DNA of 64,000 nucleotides, taken from the NCBI RefSeq assembly GCF_028307215.1, contig NZ_JAQMHV010000002.1:186001-250000 (forward strand). The letters are read 5' to 3'. Under the pieces are notes generated by a model that searched no databases, was not told where the DNA came from, and worked only from the letters and a program-made list of their open reading frames with translations. This document shows positions 49,353 to 57,975 of this stretch, piece after piece; positions within the stretch are counted from its first letter, which is position 1; each line of letters begins with the position of its first letter. Source of the DNA: Falsirhodobacter sp. 20TX0035 (GTDB taxonomy: Bacteria > Pseudomonadota > Alphaproteobacteria > Rhodobacterales > Rhodobacteraceae). The position numbers and the translations under genes were made by a program.

Positions 49353-50149
49353 CCCGGAACGCCCTTCACGTGCGCCAACTCGTGGCCGGATACGGCGACA
49401 CGACCATTCTGGACGGTCTGGATCTGGACGTGCCGCCCGGCCGGATCACCGCCATCGTGGGGGCCAACGCCTGCGGGAAGTCTACGCTGCTGCGGACCAT
49501 GGCCCGCCTTCTGTCACCCAAGGGGGGCGAGGTTCTGCTGGACGGCGCCGCCATCCACCGCCTGCCCGCGCGGACGCTGGCCCGGACCTTGGGGCTCCTG
49601 CCACAGTCCCCCACAGCGCCCGAAGGCATCACGGTCGCGGATCTGGTCAGCCGCGGCCGCCACCCGCATCACGGCCTGTTCGCCCGCTGGACCCGCAAGG
49701 ACGACGACGCAATCGCCGCCGCGATGGAGGCCACGCGCACCGCGCCGCTGGCCGACCGCGCGGTCGACGAGTTGTCGGGTGGCCAGCGCCAGCGCGTCTG
49801 GATCGCCATGGCCCTTGCACAGGAAACGGAGCTTCTGCTTCTGGACGAGCCGACGACGTTCCTCGACATCAGCCACCAGGTGGAGGTTCTGGACCTTCTG
49901 ACCGACCTGAACCGCCAGCGCGGCACGACCGTGGTGATGGTGCTGCACGACCTGAACCTCGCCGCCCGCTACGCCGATCACCTTGTGGCCATGGCGGGCG
50001 GGCGCGTCCACGCCACGGGCCATCCCGACCAGGTGCTGACGGCCGATATGGTGCGGGCCGTGTTCGACCTGGACAGCCGGATCATGACGGACCCCACCTC
50101 GGGCCGGCCGATGATGCTGCCCATCGGGCGGCACGGAATGGTTGGTTAA
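49349..50149 (+). CDS. Iron-siderophore ABC ATP-binding protein (FecE/FepC type)
   Basis: A 266-residue ATPase from a GTG at 49349. Walker A is GANACGKSTLLRTMARLL, signature ELSGGQRQRVWIAMALAQ, Walker B LLLLDEPTTFLDISHQVEVLDLL, H-loop VLHDLNLAARYADHLV. The DEPTTFLDI sequence is typical of FepC/FhuC siderophore ATPases. It completes a four-gene importer with the divergent TonB receptor. Confidence 0.94.
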   Translation: MTRNALHVRQLVAGYGDTTILDGLDLDVPPGRITAIVGANACGKSTLLRTMARLLSPKGGEVLLDGAAIHRLPARTLARTLGLLPQSPTAPEGITVADLVSRGRHPHHGLFARWTRKDDDAIAAAMEATRTAPLADRAVDELSGGQRQRVWIAMALAQETELLLLDEPTTFLDISHQVEVLDLLTDLNRQRGTTVVMVLHDLNLAARYADHLVAMAGGRVHATGHPDQVLTADMVRAVFDLDSRIMTDPTSGRPMMLPIGRHGMVG

Positions 50150-50246
50150 GGAGAATTCATCGGAACGCCGCAAAAGCATCACCCAACTGTCACGCTTCTG
50201 GCAGAAAGGGGTCTCCAAGGTGTCACATGCACTTCCAGAGGGACAA

Positions 50247-51878
50247 ATGCTGATCAACCGCCGTCACACACTCGGGCTTTTCGGTGCCGCCGCCGGCACG
50301 CTTCTTCTGCCGCGCCGCATGGTGGCGCAGGGCACGCGCCGCGAGATCACGGTGGCGGTGCAGAAGATCACCAACAACAACACGCTGGACGTCTGGAATG
50401 AACAGTCCAACGTGGGCGAGCGGGTGTTCTTCCCCAACATGTGGGAAGGTCTGATCAACCGCGACTGGATGGGCAACCAAGGCCCGGTCGCGGGCTTGGC
50501 CACCGAATGGAAGCGCATCGACGACCAGACGATCGAGCTGAAGCTGCGCGAAGGCGTCCGCTTCCACAACGGTGACGAGCTGACGGCCGAGGACGTGGTC
50601 TTCTCCTTCTCGGACGAGCGGTTGTTCGCGGGCACCCCGCCCGCCGGCGGCAAGACGCTGTATGAGGAAAACTTCAAGCCGCAGAACGCCAAGGAATTGC
50701 CGGCCGCCATCCCCGGCACCGCGCGTCGCCTGTGGCCCGCCCTGCGCGGGGTGGAGGCCGTGGACAAGTACACGGTCCGCTTCCTGAACGCGACGCCCGA
50801 CGTGACGCTGGAAGGCCGCCTTTACGCCTTCGGCTCGCAGATCGCGAACAAGCGTGCGTGGGATGAGGCCGGAAGCTATGCCGAATGGGCCAACAAGCCC
50901 GTCACCACCGGCCCCTACCGGGTGGAGGAGTTCCGCCCCGACGTGTCGCTGACCCTTGTCGCCTTTGACGACTACTGGGGCGGCCGCCCGCCGCTGGCCC
51001 GCATCCGCTTCGTGGAGGTGCCGGAAGTCGCCAGCCGCGTGAACGGCCTTCTGTCGGGCGAATACGACTTCGCCTGCGACCTGCCGCCCGACCAGATCGC
51101 GACCATTGCCGCCGCCCCGGGGCTGGAGGTGCAGTCGTCGACCATCTGGAACCACCGGATCACCGTCTTCAACAAGCAGAACGAGATCCTGGCCGACCCG
51201 CTGGTCCGCCGCGCCTTCACCCATTCGATCGACCGTCAGGCCATCGTGGACGCGCTGTGGGGCGGGCAAACCGCCATCCCCGCGGGCATGCAGTTCGACA
51301 GCTTCAAGACCTCGGACATGTTCGTCGAAGGCTGGGGCGTGCCGGAATACAACCCCGAACTGGCGCAGGACCTGCTGAAGCAGGCCGGCTACAAGGGCGA
51401 CGCGATCCCCTACCGCCTTCTGAACAACTACTACACCAACCAGACCCCCACCGCCCAGATCCTGGTGGAGATGTGGAAGCAGGTCGGCCTGAACGTCGAG
51501 ATCGAGATGAAGGAGAACTGGGCGCAGATCCACGATCCCGCGGGCACCAAGGGCGTGCGCGACTGGTCGGCCTCCAACAATATCAACGATCCGATCACGC
51601 CGCTGGTCGTGCAGTTCGGCCCGAACGGCGAGGCCCAGCAGAAGCGCGACTACTGGAACGACGAGGTGGACCAGCTGTCGCTGGTGATGGAAACCTCCAC
51701 CAACCACGCCGAACGCAAGAAGGCCATCGCGCGCATGCTGCAGATCACGGAGCGTGAAGACCCCGCCTTCACCGTCCTGCACCAGAACGCGGTCTTCACC
51801 GGCATGAAGTCGGAGCTGAACTGGAAGGCCGCCCCGGCCTTCGCCATGGATTTCCGCGCCGAGAACTGGAACGCGTGA
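50247..51878 (+). CDS. ABC transporter substrate-binding protein, family 5, Tat-type leader
   Basis: A 543-residue periplasmic binding protein. The leader MLINRRHTLGLFGAAAGTLLL contains twin arginines and suits Tat export. The SBP_bac_5 fold shows in VGERVFFPNMWEGLINRDWMG, LATEWKRIDDQTIELKLREGVRFHNGDELTAEDVVFSF, TGPYRVEEFRPDVSLTLVAFDDYWGG and RRAFTHSIDRQAIVDALWGGQ. ATG 50247 follows GAGGG; a longer frame from 50142 is unlikely. It heads a six-gene operon with two ATPases, two permeases and a phosphodiesterase, so its ligand may carry a phosphodiester, as AccA does for agrocinopine. That assignment is inference. Confidence 0.87.
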   Translation: MLINRRHTLGLFGAAAGTLLLPRRMVAQGTRREITVAVQKITNNNTLDVWNEQSNVGERVFFPNMWEGLINRDWMGNQGPVAGLATEWKRIDDQTIELKLREGVRFHNGDELTAEDVVFSFSDERLFAGTPPAGGKTLYEENFKPQNAKELPAAIPGTARRLWPALRGVEAVDKYTVRFLNATPDVTLEGRLYAFGSQIANKRAWDEAGSYAEWANKPVTTGPYRVEEFRPDVSLTLVAFDDYWGGRPPLARIRFVEVPEVASRVNGLLSGEYDFACDLPPDQIATIAAAPGLEVQSSTIWNHRITVFNKQNEILADPLVRRAFTHSIDRQAIVDALWGGQTAIPAGMQFDSFKTSDMFVEGWGVPEYNPELAQDLLKQAGYKGDAIPYRLLNNYYTNQTPTAQILVEMWKQVGLNVEIEMKENWAQIHDPAGTKGVRDWSASNNINDPITPLVVQFGPNGEAQQKRDYWNDEVDQLSLVMETSTNHAERKKAIARMLQITEREDPAFTVLHQNAVFTGMKSELNWKAAPAFAMDFRAENWNA

Positions 51879-51938
51879 TCCCCGCCGGGGGTGGGCGGCT
51901 CCCATCCCCGGCACGACGACCCAAGAAAGGAGGGGCGC

Positions 51939-52919
51939 ATGTCGTTTGTCTCGCTCCGTGACCTGCGCGTCAGCTTCGACGGCGTGCCGGTTCTGCACGG
52001 CATCGATCTGGACATCGCGAAGGGCGAGGCCGTGGGCCTTGTCGGCGAAAGCGGGTGCGGCAAGTCCGTGACTTGGCTGGCGGCCCTTGGCCTTCTGCCG
52101 GGCAAGGCCCGCGTCTCCGGCTCCGTCCGGCTGGAGGGGGAGGAGTTGATCGGCGCGCCCCGTCCTGCCGTGGAAAAGGTGCGCGGCGCCCGGATCGCGA
52201 TGATCTTTCAGGACCCGTCCTCGTCTCTCAACCCCGTGCACCGGGTGGGGCGCCAGATCGGTGAAAGCCTGCGCCTGCATCGGGGCCTGCGCGGGGCCGC
52301 GGCGCGGGAGGAGGCGATCCGCCTGATGGACATGGTGGGCATCCCCGCCGCCCGCACCCGGATCGACCTTTACCCGCACGAGTTTTCCGGCGGGCAGTGC
52401 CAGCGCATCATGATCGCCATGGCGCTGGCGGGCCAGCCCGACCTTCTGATCGCGGACGAACCGACCACGGCGCTGGACGCCACGATCCAGGCGCAGATCC
52501 TGGATCTTCTGGCCAGCCTGCGCCGCCAGACCGGGATGGCGATGGTCTTCATCAGCCACGATCTGGGCGCCGTGTCCGCCGTCTGTGACCGCGCGGCCGT
52601 GATGTATGCCGGGCGCATCGTGGAACGCGGCGACGTGTCGGCCCTGTTCGCGGCGCCGCAGCACCCCTACACCCACGGCCTGTTCGCCGCGATCCCCGAG
52701 ATCGACGCCGACCGCCGCCGCCTTCAGCCGATCGAAGGCACGGTGCCCGACCCAAAGCACCTGCCCCCCGGCTGCGCCTTCGCCCCCCGCTGCCCCCGCG
52801 CCACCGGTTTCTGCCGCGAACACCTGCCCGACCTGAAACCGCAGGCGGCGGGGGGCGAGGTCGCCTGCTTCTACCCCGTGTCCCTGACCCAGCCCCACCG
52901 CGAAAAGGCCCTCGCATGA
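51939..52919 (+). CDS. ABC transporter ATP-binding protein (DppD/OppD type)
   Basis: A 326-residue ATPase. Walker A GESGCGKSVTWLAALGLLPG, Q-loop IFQDPSSSLNPVHRVG, signature EFSGGQCQRIMIAMALAGQP, Walker B LLIADEPTTALDAT; the C-terminus has CAFAPRCPRATGFC, the Cys-rich oligo_HPY tail that in some members binds an Fe-S cluster. AAAGGAGGGG precedes ATG 51939. It is coupled to the next ATPase by an ATGA overlap. Confidence 0.93.
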   Translation: MSFVSLRDLRVSFDGVPVLHGIDLDIAKGEAVGLVGESGCGKSVTWLAALGLLPGKARVSGSVRLEGEELIGAPRPAVEKVRGARIAMIFQDPSSSLNPVHRVGRQIGESLRLHRGLRGAAAREEAIRLMDMVGIPAARTRIDLYPHEFSGGQCQRIMIAMALAGQPDLLIADEPTTALDATIQAQILDLLASLRRQTGMAMVFISHDLGAVSAVCDRAAVMYAGRIVERGDVSALFAAPQHPYTHGLFAAIPEIDADRRRLQPIEGTVPDPKHLPPGCAFAPRCPRATGFCREHLPDLKPQAAGGEVACFYPVSLTQPHREKALA

Positions 52920-53890
52920 CCGTTCTTCTGCAGGCCGAGGGTCTGGTCCAGCAATACGCCACTGCCCGGTCGATGTTCGGCGCCACGTCCCATGTGCGCG
53001 CGGTGGACGGGATCGACCTTTCGGTGCGCGAGGGGGAGATCCTGGGCATCGTTGGCGAAAGCGGATCGGGCAAATCCACGCTGGGCCGGATGCTTCTGGG
53101 GCTGGAGGCGCCCTTTGCCGGGCAGGTGCGCTGGCAGGGCCGGCCGATGCCCGCCCCGCGCACAAAGGAATGGCGCCGCCTGCGGGCGGAAATGCAGCTG
53201 ATTTATCAGGACCCGCTGGCCGCGCTGGACCGCCGCCTGACCATCGCCCGCCAGATCGCCGAACCGCTGGAGATCCACGGCGTGCCGCAGGGCGACATCC
53301 GCCCGCGCGTCGACGCGCTGATGGCGCAGGTCGGCCTGCGCCCGGATCAGGCGGACCGCTATCCGCACGAACTTTCGGGCGGGCAGCGCCAGCGGGTCGT
53401 GATCGCCCGCGCGCTGGCGACAAGGCCACGGTTCCTTGTCTGCGACGAACCCGTCTCGGCGCTGGACGTGTCGATCCAGGCGCAGGTGGTGAACCTGCTG
53501 CGCGACCTGCAGGAACAGCAATCCCTGACCATGGTCTTCATCAGCCACGACCTGAAGGTCGTCCGCAACATCTGCGACCGCGTGGCCGTGATGTATCTGG
53601 GCCGCGTGGTGGAGGAAGCGCCCTCGGACCAGATCTTCTCGGACCCGCGGCACCCCTACACGCAGGCGCTCGTCTCCTCCATCCCCCGGGCGGGGCAGGG
53701 TCTGGGCGGGCGGATCATCCTGTCGGGCGAACCGCCGAACCCGGCGCAGCGCCCGTCGGGCTGCGCCTTCCACCCCCGCTGCCGCTTCGCCCTTCCCGCC
53801 TGCGCCGCCACCGAACCCGCGCTGGCGCGGCATGACGGGCGGCTCGCGGCCTGCCTCCGGCTGGACGAACCCCTTCCCTCCGCCGCCTGA
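52916..53890 (+). CDS. ABC transporter ATP-binding protein (DppF/OppF type)
   Basis: A 324-residue ATPase. Walker A GESGSGKSTLGRMLLGLEAP, Q-loop IYQDPLAALDRRLTI, signature ELSGGQRQRVVIARALATRP, Walker B FLVCDEPVSALDVSIQ, and a C-terminal CAFHPRCRFALPAC Cys motif like that of its partner. With the upstream ATPase it forms the motor for the 50247-55695 importer. The stop lies seven bases before the permease ATG. Confidence 0.93.
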   Translation: MTVLLQAEGLVQQYATARSMFGATSHVRAVDGIDLSVREGEILGIVGESGSGKSTLGRMLLGLEAPFAGQVRWQGRPMPAPRTKEWRRLRAEMQLIYQDPLAALDRRLTIARQIAEPLEIHGVPQGDIRPRVDALMAQVGLRPDQADRYPHELSGGQRQRVVIARALATRPRFLVCDEPVSALDVSIQAQVVNLLRDLQEQQSLTMVFISHDLKVVRNICDRVAVMYLGRVVEEAPSDQIFSDPRHPYTQALVSSIPRAGQGLGGRIILSGEPPNPAQRPSGCAFHPRCRFALPACAATEPALARHDGRLAACLRLDEPLPSAA

Positions 53891-53897
53891 GGATCCC

Positions 53898-54827
53898 ATG
53901 GCCACCTACCTCCTGACCCGGCTGCTGCGCGCCTTTCTGACCATCGTGCTGGTCATGACCTTCGCCTTCGTTGTCCTGCGCCTGTCGGGCGATCCCGCGC
54001 AGATCATGCTGGGCCCGGACGCCCCGCAGGACGCCATCGACGCGTTCCGCGCCCGCTGGGGCCTCGACGATCCGCTGTGGAAGCAATACCTCGCCTACCT
54101 TCAGCAGCTTCTGAACGGCGATTTCGGCGTGTCGATGCGCGACGGCTCTCCCGCGCTGGCGCTGGTGATGGAGCGTGTGCCGGCCACACTGGCCCTGACC
54201 CTGCCCGCGCTGATGCTGAAGCTGTGCATCGGCATCCCGGCGGGCGTTTACGCCGCGCTGCACCGCGAATCCATCGCCGATCGCGGGGTGATCCTTTTGT
54301 CGATCTTCGGCTTCACCATCCCGTCCTTCGTGCTGGGCCTTGTGCTGGTGCTGATCTTCGCCGTGACGCTGGACTGGCTGCCCTCGGGCGGGCAGGACAC
54401 GTGGCGGCACGCGATCCTGCCCATCGCCACCCTGTCCATCGGCGGCATCGGCATCCTCGCCCGCTTTTCCCGTTCCGCCATGATCGAGGTTCTGGGCCAG
54501 CCCTACATCCGCACCGCGATGGCCAAGGGCCTGCCCTGGCGCGACGTGGTGTGGAAGCACGCGCTGCCCAACGCCGCCGTGCCCATCGTCACGCTGGTGG
54601 GCTTCATGGTCGGCGCGCTGATCGCGGGGGCCGTGGTGGTGGAAAGCATCTTTTCCTGGCCCGGCGTGGGACGGCTGATCGTGGTGTCCGTGTCGAACCG
54701 CGATCTGGCCGTCGTGCAGTGCCTGCTTCTGGTGATCGCGGCCTCCATGGTGGTCGCGAACCTTCTGGTCGATCTGGCCTACGGCCTTCTGGACCCGCGC
54801 CTGCGCGCGGCCCGTCCCGCACATTGA
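53898..54827 (+). CDS. ABC transporter permease (DppB type)
   Basis: A 309-residue permease with six helices. MATYLLTRLLRAFLTIVLVMTFAFVVLRLSGDP, the block ARWGLDDPLWKQYLAYLQQLLNGDFGVSM, and the EAA loop TAMAKGLPWRDVVWKHALPNAAVPI are DppB features. ATG 53898 begins the standard N-terminal helix; in-frame extension upstream overlaps the ATPase gene and is not needed. Confidence 0.93.
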   Translation: MATYLLTRLLRAFLTIVLVMTFAFVVLRLSGDPAQIMLGPDAPQDAIDAFRARWGLDDPLWKQYLAYLQQLLNGDFGVSMRDGSPALALVMERVPATLALTLPALMLKLCIGIPAGVYAALHRESIADRGVILLSIFGFTIPSFVLGLVLVLIFAVTLDWLPSGGQDTWRHAILPIATLSIGGIGILARFSRSAMIEVLGQPYIRTAMAKGLPWRDVVWKHALPNAAVPIVTLVGFMVGALIAGAVVVESIFSWPGVGRLIVVSVSNRDLAVVQCLLLVIAASMVVANLLVDLAYGLLDPRLRAARPAH

Positions 54828-54840
54828 AACGGAGGTTTGC

Positions 54841-55695
54841 ATGACCACGGCCACCGCCAACCCGCCTTTGGTCCGCCGCCTGCGGCTGAAGGTCCCTGCC
54901 CTTGTGCTGCTGGCGGGCGTCTGGATGGCGCTGATGGTGGGCGTCGCGATCTTCGCCGACCAGCTGCGCCCGTACGAGATCACGCGCATGGACCTGATGG
55001 CCCGCCTTGCCCCCATGGGCACGCCCGGCCACATCCTCGGCACGGACGAACTGGGGCGCGACGTGCTGTCCCGCCTTCTGCAATCCATCCGCATGTCGTT
55101 GGTGATCGCCTTTGGCGCCACGATCCTGTCGGCCGTGTTCGGCACCACGCTGGGGTTCCTGGCCGCGCAGTTCCGCGGCTGGGTCGAACATCTGGTCATG
55201 GCGCTGGCGGATTTTCAGGCCGCCCTGCCCTTCATGATCATGGCGCTGTCGGTGCTGGCCTTCTTCGGCACCTCCATGGTGCTTCTGGTCGGCCTGATGG
55301 GGTTCTACGGCTGGGAACGCTACGCCCGGATCGCGCGCGGCCTCGCGATCTCCGCCTCGGCGCAGGGCTACGCCTCGGCCGTTGTGCAACTGGGGGCGAC
55401 GCCCGGTCGCGTCTACCTCAAGCACATCCTCCCCAACGTCGCCTCCACCCTGATCGTGTCGATGACGCTGACCTTCCCCGAGATCATCCTGATGGAATCC
55501 GGTCTCAGCTTCCTCGGCCTTGGCGTGCAGCCGCCAGAATCCTCTTTGGGCAATATGGTGGGCTTCGGGCGGGAATACCTGACGCGGGCGCCGTGGATCA
55601 TGCTCGCCCCGTCCGTCGTGATCGTGCTGACCACGCTGTCGATCTCGTTGCTGGGGGACTGGCTGCGCGACACGCTTGACCCCACCATCCGGTAA
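54841..55695 (+). CDS. ABC transporter permease (DppC type)
   Basis: A 284-residue permease. One N-terminal helix (LVLLAGVWMALMVGVAIFADQL), the DppC motif HILGTDELGRDVLSRLLQSIRMS, and the EAA loop SAVVQLGATPGRVYLKHILPNVA. It follows the DppB-type gene by 13 bases with a GGAGG site, and ends ten bases before the phosphodiesterase ATG. Confidence 0.93.
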   Translation: MTTATANPPLVRRLRLKVPALVLLAGVWMALMVGVAIFADQLRPYEITRMDLMARLAPMGTPGHILGTDELGRDVLSRLLQSIRMSLVIAFGATILSAVFGTTLGFLAAQFRGWVEHLVMALADFQAALPFMIMALSVLAFFGTSMVLLVGLMGFYGWERYARIARGLAISASAQGYASAVVQLGATPGRVYLKHILPNVASTLIVSMTLTFPEIILMESGLSFLGLGVQPPESSLGNMVGFGREYLTRAPWIMLAPSVVIVLTTLSISLLGDWLRDTLDPTIR

Positions 55696-55705
55696 GGACA
55701 CCCAC

Positions 55706-56449
55706 ATGAAGATCATGGCCCATCGCGGTGCCCGCAACCTTTGGGCGGAAAACTCGCTTCTGGGATTCCGCGAAACGGTGGCGCTCGGCTTCGACGCGAT
55801 CGAGTTCGACCTGCACCTGACCGACGCGGGCGAACTGGTGGTGATCCACGACGCCACGCTGGACCGCACGACGACCGGCACCGGCCCGGTGCGCGCCCTG
55901 ACGCCGGACAGCCGCCGCGTCCTGCGCCTGAAGGGGCCGGACGGGGCCCTGATCGACGAAGGTGTCCCCTCGTTCGACGAAGCGCTGGACGTTCTGGCCA
56001 CCGGCACGGCCGACCTTTACGTGGAGCTGAAGGCCGACGAAGCCGGACGCCCCTATCCCGGCATGGTCGCCCGCGTGGCCGGCATCCTGCGCGCTCGGGG
56101 CCTTGAGGATCGGTCGGTCCTGCACAGCTTCGACATCGCCGTGGTGGAGGAGGTGCGCGATCTGGCGCCCGACTTCCGCCGCCTGATCTCGGTCAACCGC
56201 GAATGGGCCGACCGTCAGGGAGGGATCGCCACCTTCCTGCGCCATGTGGACGGTCTGGTGGACGTGGTCGGCGTCCACCACGAACTGTTCGAGGCGGAGC
56301 TGGACACCATCCGATCCCTGCGCCCGATGGAGGTGATGTCGGTCTGGACCATCAACGACCCGGATACGATCCGCCGCTGGATCGCCCGTGATCCGGGGTT
56401 CCTTGTCTCGGACGATCCGGTGCTGGTGCGGACCCTGATGGCAGGCTGA
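55706..56449 (+). CDS. Glycerophosphodiester phosphodiesterase-family enzyme (possible AccF-type)
   Basis: A 247-residue, complete GDPD barrel. Catalytic motifs: MAHRGARNLWAENSLLGF at residues 4-21 (first His and Arg, then EN), AIEFDLHLTDAGELVVIHDATLDRTTTG (Glu, Asp, second His), DLYVELKADE, and the closing SVWTINDPDTIRRWIARDPGFLVSDDP. It has no signal peptide, so it acts in the cytoplasm on an imported phosphodiester. AAGGA precedes ATG 55706. As the sixth gene of a Dpp-type operon it mirrors accF, the agrocinopine phosphodiesterase of Agrobacterium Ti plasmids, as I recall that operon; ordinary glycerophosphodiester use is the alternative. Confidence 0.87.
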   Translation: MKIMAHRGARNLWAENSLLGFRETVALGFDAIEFDLHLTDAGELVVIHDATLDRTTTGTGPVRALTPDSRRVLRLKGPDGALIDEGVPSFDEALDVLATGTADLYVELKADEAGRPYPGMVARVAGILRARGLEDRSVLHSFDIAVVEEVRDLAPDFRRLISVNREWADRQGGIATFLRHVDGLVDVVGVHHELFEAELDTIRSLRPMEVMSVWTINDPDTIRRWIARDPGFLVSDDPVLVRTLMAG

Positions 56450-56458
56450 GCGTCAGCC
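56444..56458. terminator. Small hairpin formed by two convergent stop codons
   Basis: GGCTGA (56444-56449) and TCAGCC (56453-56458) form a perfect six-base stem with a three-base loop, incorporating the stop codons of the phosphodiesterase gene (+) and the FAD/NAD(P)-binding gene (-). No T run is visible, so termination strength is doubtful. Confidence 0.3.
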
Positions 56459-57769
56459 GGCCACCGCCGGCACCGCCGGATCGGGTATCGCCAGCTGCAC
56501 CGCCTGTTCGCGGATGTCGGGAATGGCCGTGACCTCCCACAGCGCCGCACGGGCGACAGGGCCGACGGCCAGAAGGCGCGGCTGCGGCTGGCCGTCGCGC
56601 CCGATCAGGTGCCCCGCGGGCGTCACGTCCAGCCCGATGCGCAGCGGGTCCATCCGGGCTACGCCCTGTTCCAGCAGATCCCGCACAAGGGGCGATCCGT
56701 GGGTGGCCGGATCGCGCAGGATGCCCCGGCAGTCGATGATCCGGGCCGCGTCCAGCCGCGTTTCGGTTCCGTCGGGCGCGCGCAGATGGGCCACCCCCGG
56801 CTCTGCCCGCCGGAAGGTGCCGCGTCGAATCTCCAGCTGGCCGCTGTCCATCGCGGCGCGGATCCGCGCCCCCGATCCGGGCGGGATGCGGTGGCGGTGG
56901 ATCCCCCACCAGGACGCCGCGTGGCGCAGGAACCGCCGCCGCTGATCCTGCGACATCGCCTGCCACAGGGCCTGCGCGTGGGGGCGCAGGCTGTCCACCG
57001 TGTCGCGCCACGTGCCGCCCGCAGCCTCGGCCTCCCGCGCGTGCCGCCGCACCCAGTGCAGAAGCTGGCTGACCGGGCCGCCCACCGGCGGGTGAATCGC
57101 GTGAACCTCGGGCACGCCCTCGTCGTGCGGCAGGGGCAGAAGGCCGCGCCGGGACACGGCAACGATCGGGCCGCGATGCCTGCCGTTCAGCAGCGACAGC
57201 GTCTGGTCCACCATGCTGAGGCCGGTGCCGATGATGACCACCCGCCCGTCCGTCGCGGCCGCGCCGTCGAAGCGCCACGCGTTGTCCAGACCCGCCTCCT
57301 CGGCCGCAAGCGCGTGGCCGGTGGCCAGCAGCGCGCGGTCCGCATCCACCGCCCGCCCGTCGTCCAGCGTGGCCGTCACGCCCGCCGCCCCGGGGCGCAG
57401 GCGCACGACTTCCCCCTGCACAAGGGTCAGGCGCGGATCGTTCCGCCACGGACGCAGCAGGTCCTGCATGTAGCGGCCATAGGTGGCGCGGCTGACAAAC
57501 CCGTCCGGCCGCGCGGGCAGGCCGTTCGCCGCCAGCCAGTCCATGAAGTCGTCGGGGCGGTCGGAATAGGCGCTCATGCTCGCCACGCGGGTGTTCAGAA
57601 GGTGGTCGGCGTCGCGCGTGGAATAGGCGATGCCATGGCCGAACGCCGCGTCCCGGCCCACCAGCGTCACCCGCCGGCCGGATCGGGACAGGATCTGCGC
57701 GGCCATGATCACGCCCGTCGCCCCGCCCCCGATGACCAGATCATGCGCGTCGTTCTGGGTCTTCGTCAT
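56453..57769 (-). CDS. FAD/NAD(P)-binding protein (NAD_binding_9 type)
   Basis: A 438-residue protein with the N-terminal motif DLVIGGGATGVIMAAQILSRSG (GGGxxG dinucleotide fold), GHGIAYSTRDADHLLNTRVASMSAYSDRPDDFMDWLA, and VVIIGTGLSMVDQTLSLLNG. The YST-x-x-x-x-HLLN-x-x-x-x-xMS pattern is characteristic of the FAD-NAD(P)-binding family often annotated as hydroxyacylglutathione-like or simply unknown oxidoreductase. Reaction unknown. AAGGAGGAG precedes ATG 57769. It is divergent from the ABC operon at 57976, with which it may share a promoter region. Confidence 0.8.
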   Translation of the reverse strand: MTKTQNDAHDLVIGGGATGVIMAAQILSRSGRRVTLVGRDAAFGHGIAYSTRDADHLLNTRVASMSAYSDRPDDFMDWLAANGLPARPDGFVSRATYGRYMQDLLRPWRNDPRLTLVQGEVVRLRPGAAGVTATLDDGRAVDADRALLATGHALAAEEAGLDNAWRFDGAAATDGRVVIIGTGLSMVDQTLSLLNGRHRGPIVAVSRRGLLPLPHDEGVPEVHAIHPPVGGPVSQLLHWVRRHAREAEAAGGTWRDTVDSLRPHAQALWQAMSQDQRRRFLRHAASWWGIHRHRIPPGSGARIRAAMDSGQLEIRRGTFRRAEPGVAHLRAPDGTETRLDAARIIDCRGILRDPATHGSPLVRDLLEQGVARMDPLRIGLDVTPAGHLIGRDGQPQPRLLAVGPVARAALWEVTAIPDIREQAVQLAIPDPAVPAVAG

Positions 57770-57975
57770 GGCAGGCTCCTCCTTATGCCGGACGCCATTC
57801 ACGAAGATGCGGCCGTTCCAGTCTTTTGTTCCGCATGGGTCGGGGGATCAAGGAAATATTTCATCTGTCCGGCGCCCGCCGGCCGTTACAAAATCTTCTT
57901 GGGGCGGCGGCCGGATTTTGCCTATGATCCCGGCGAATCCGCGCCCGACGGCCGGACAAAGCACGGAGACGATGG

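Noticed and set aside
50223-53429. A 1068-codon minus-strand open frame antisense to the binding-protein and ATPase genes
   Set aside because: Lies fully over genes with Walker and SBP motifs; its own translation has no recognisable domain. Long antisense frames arise by codon bias at high GC.
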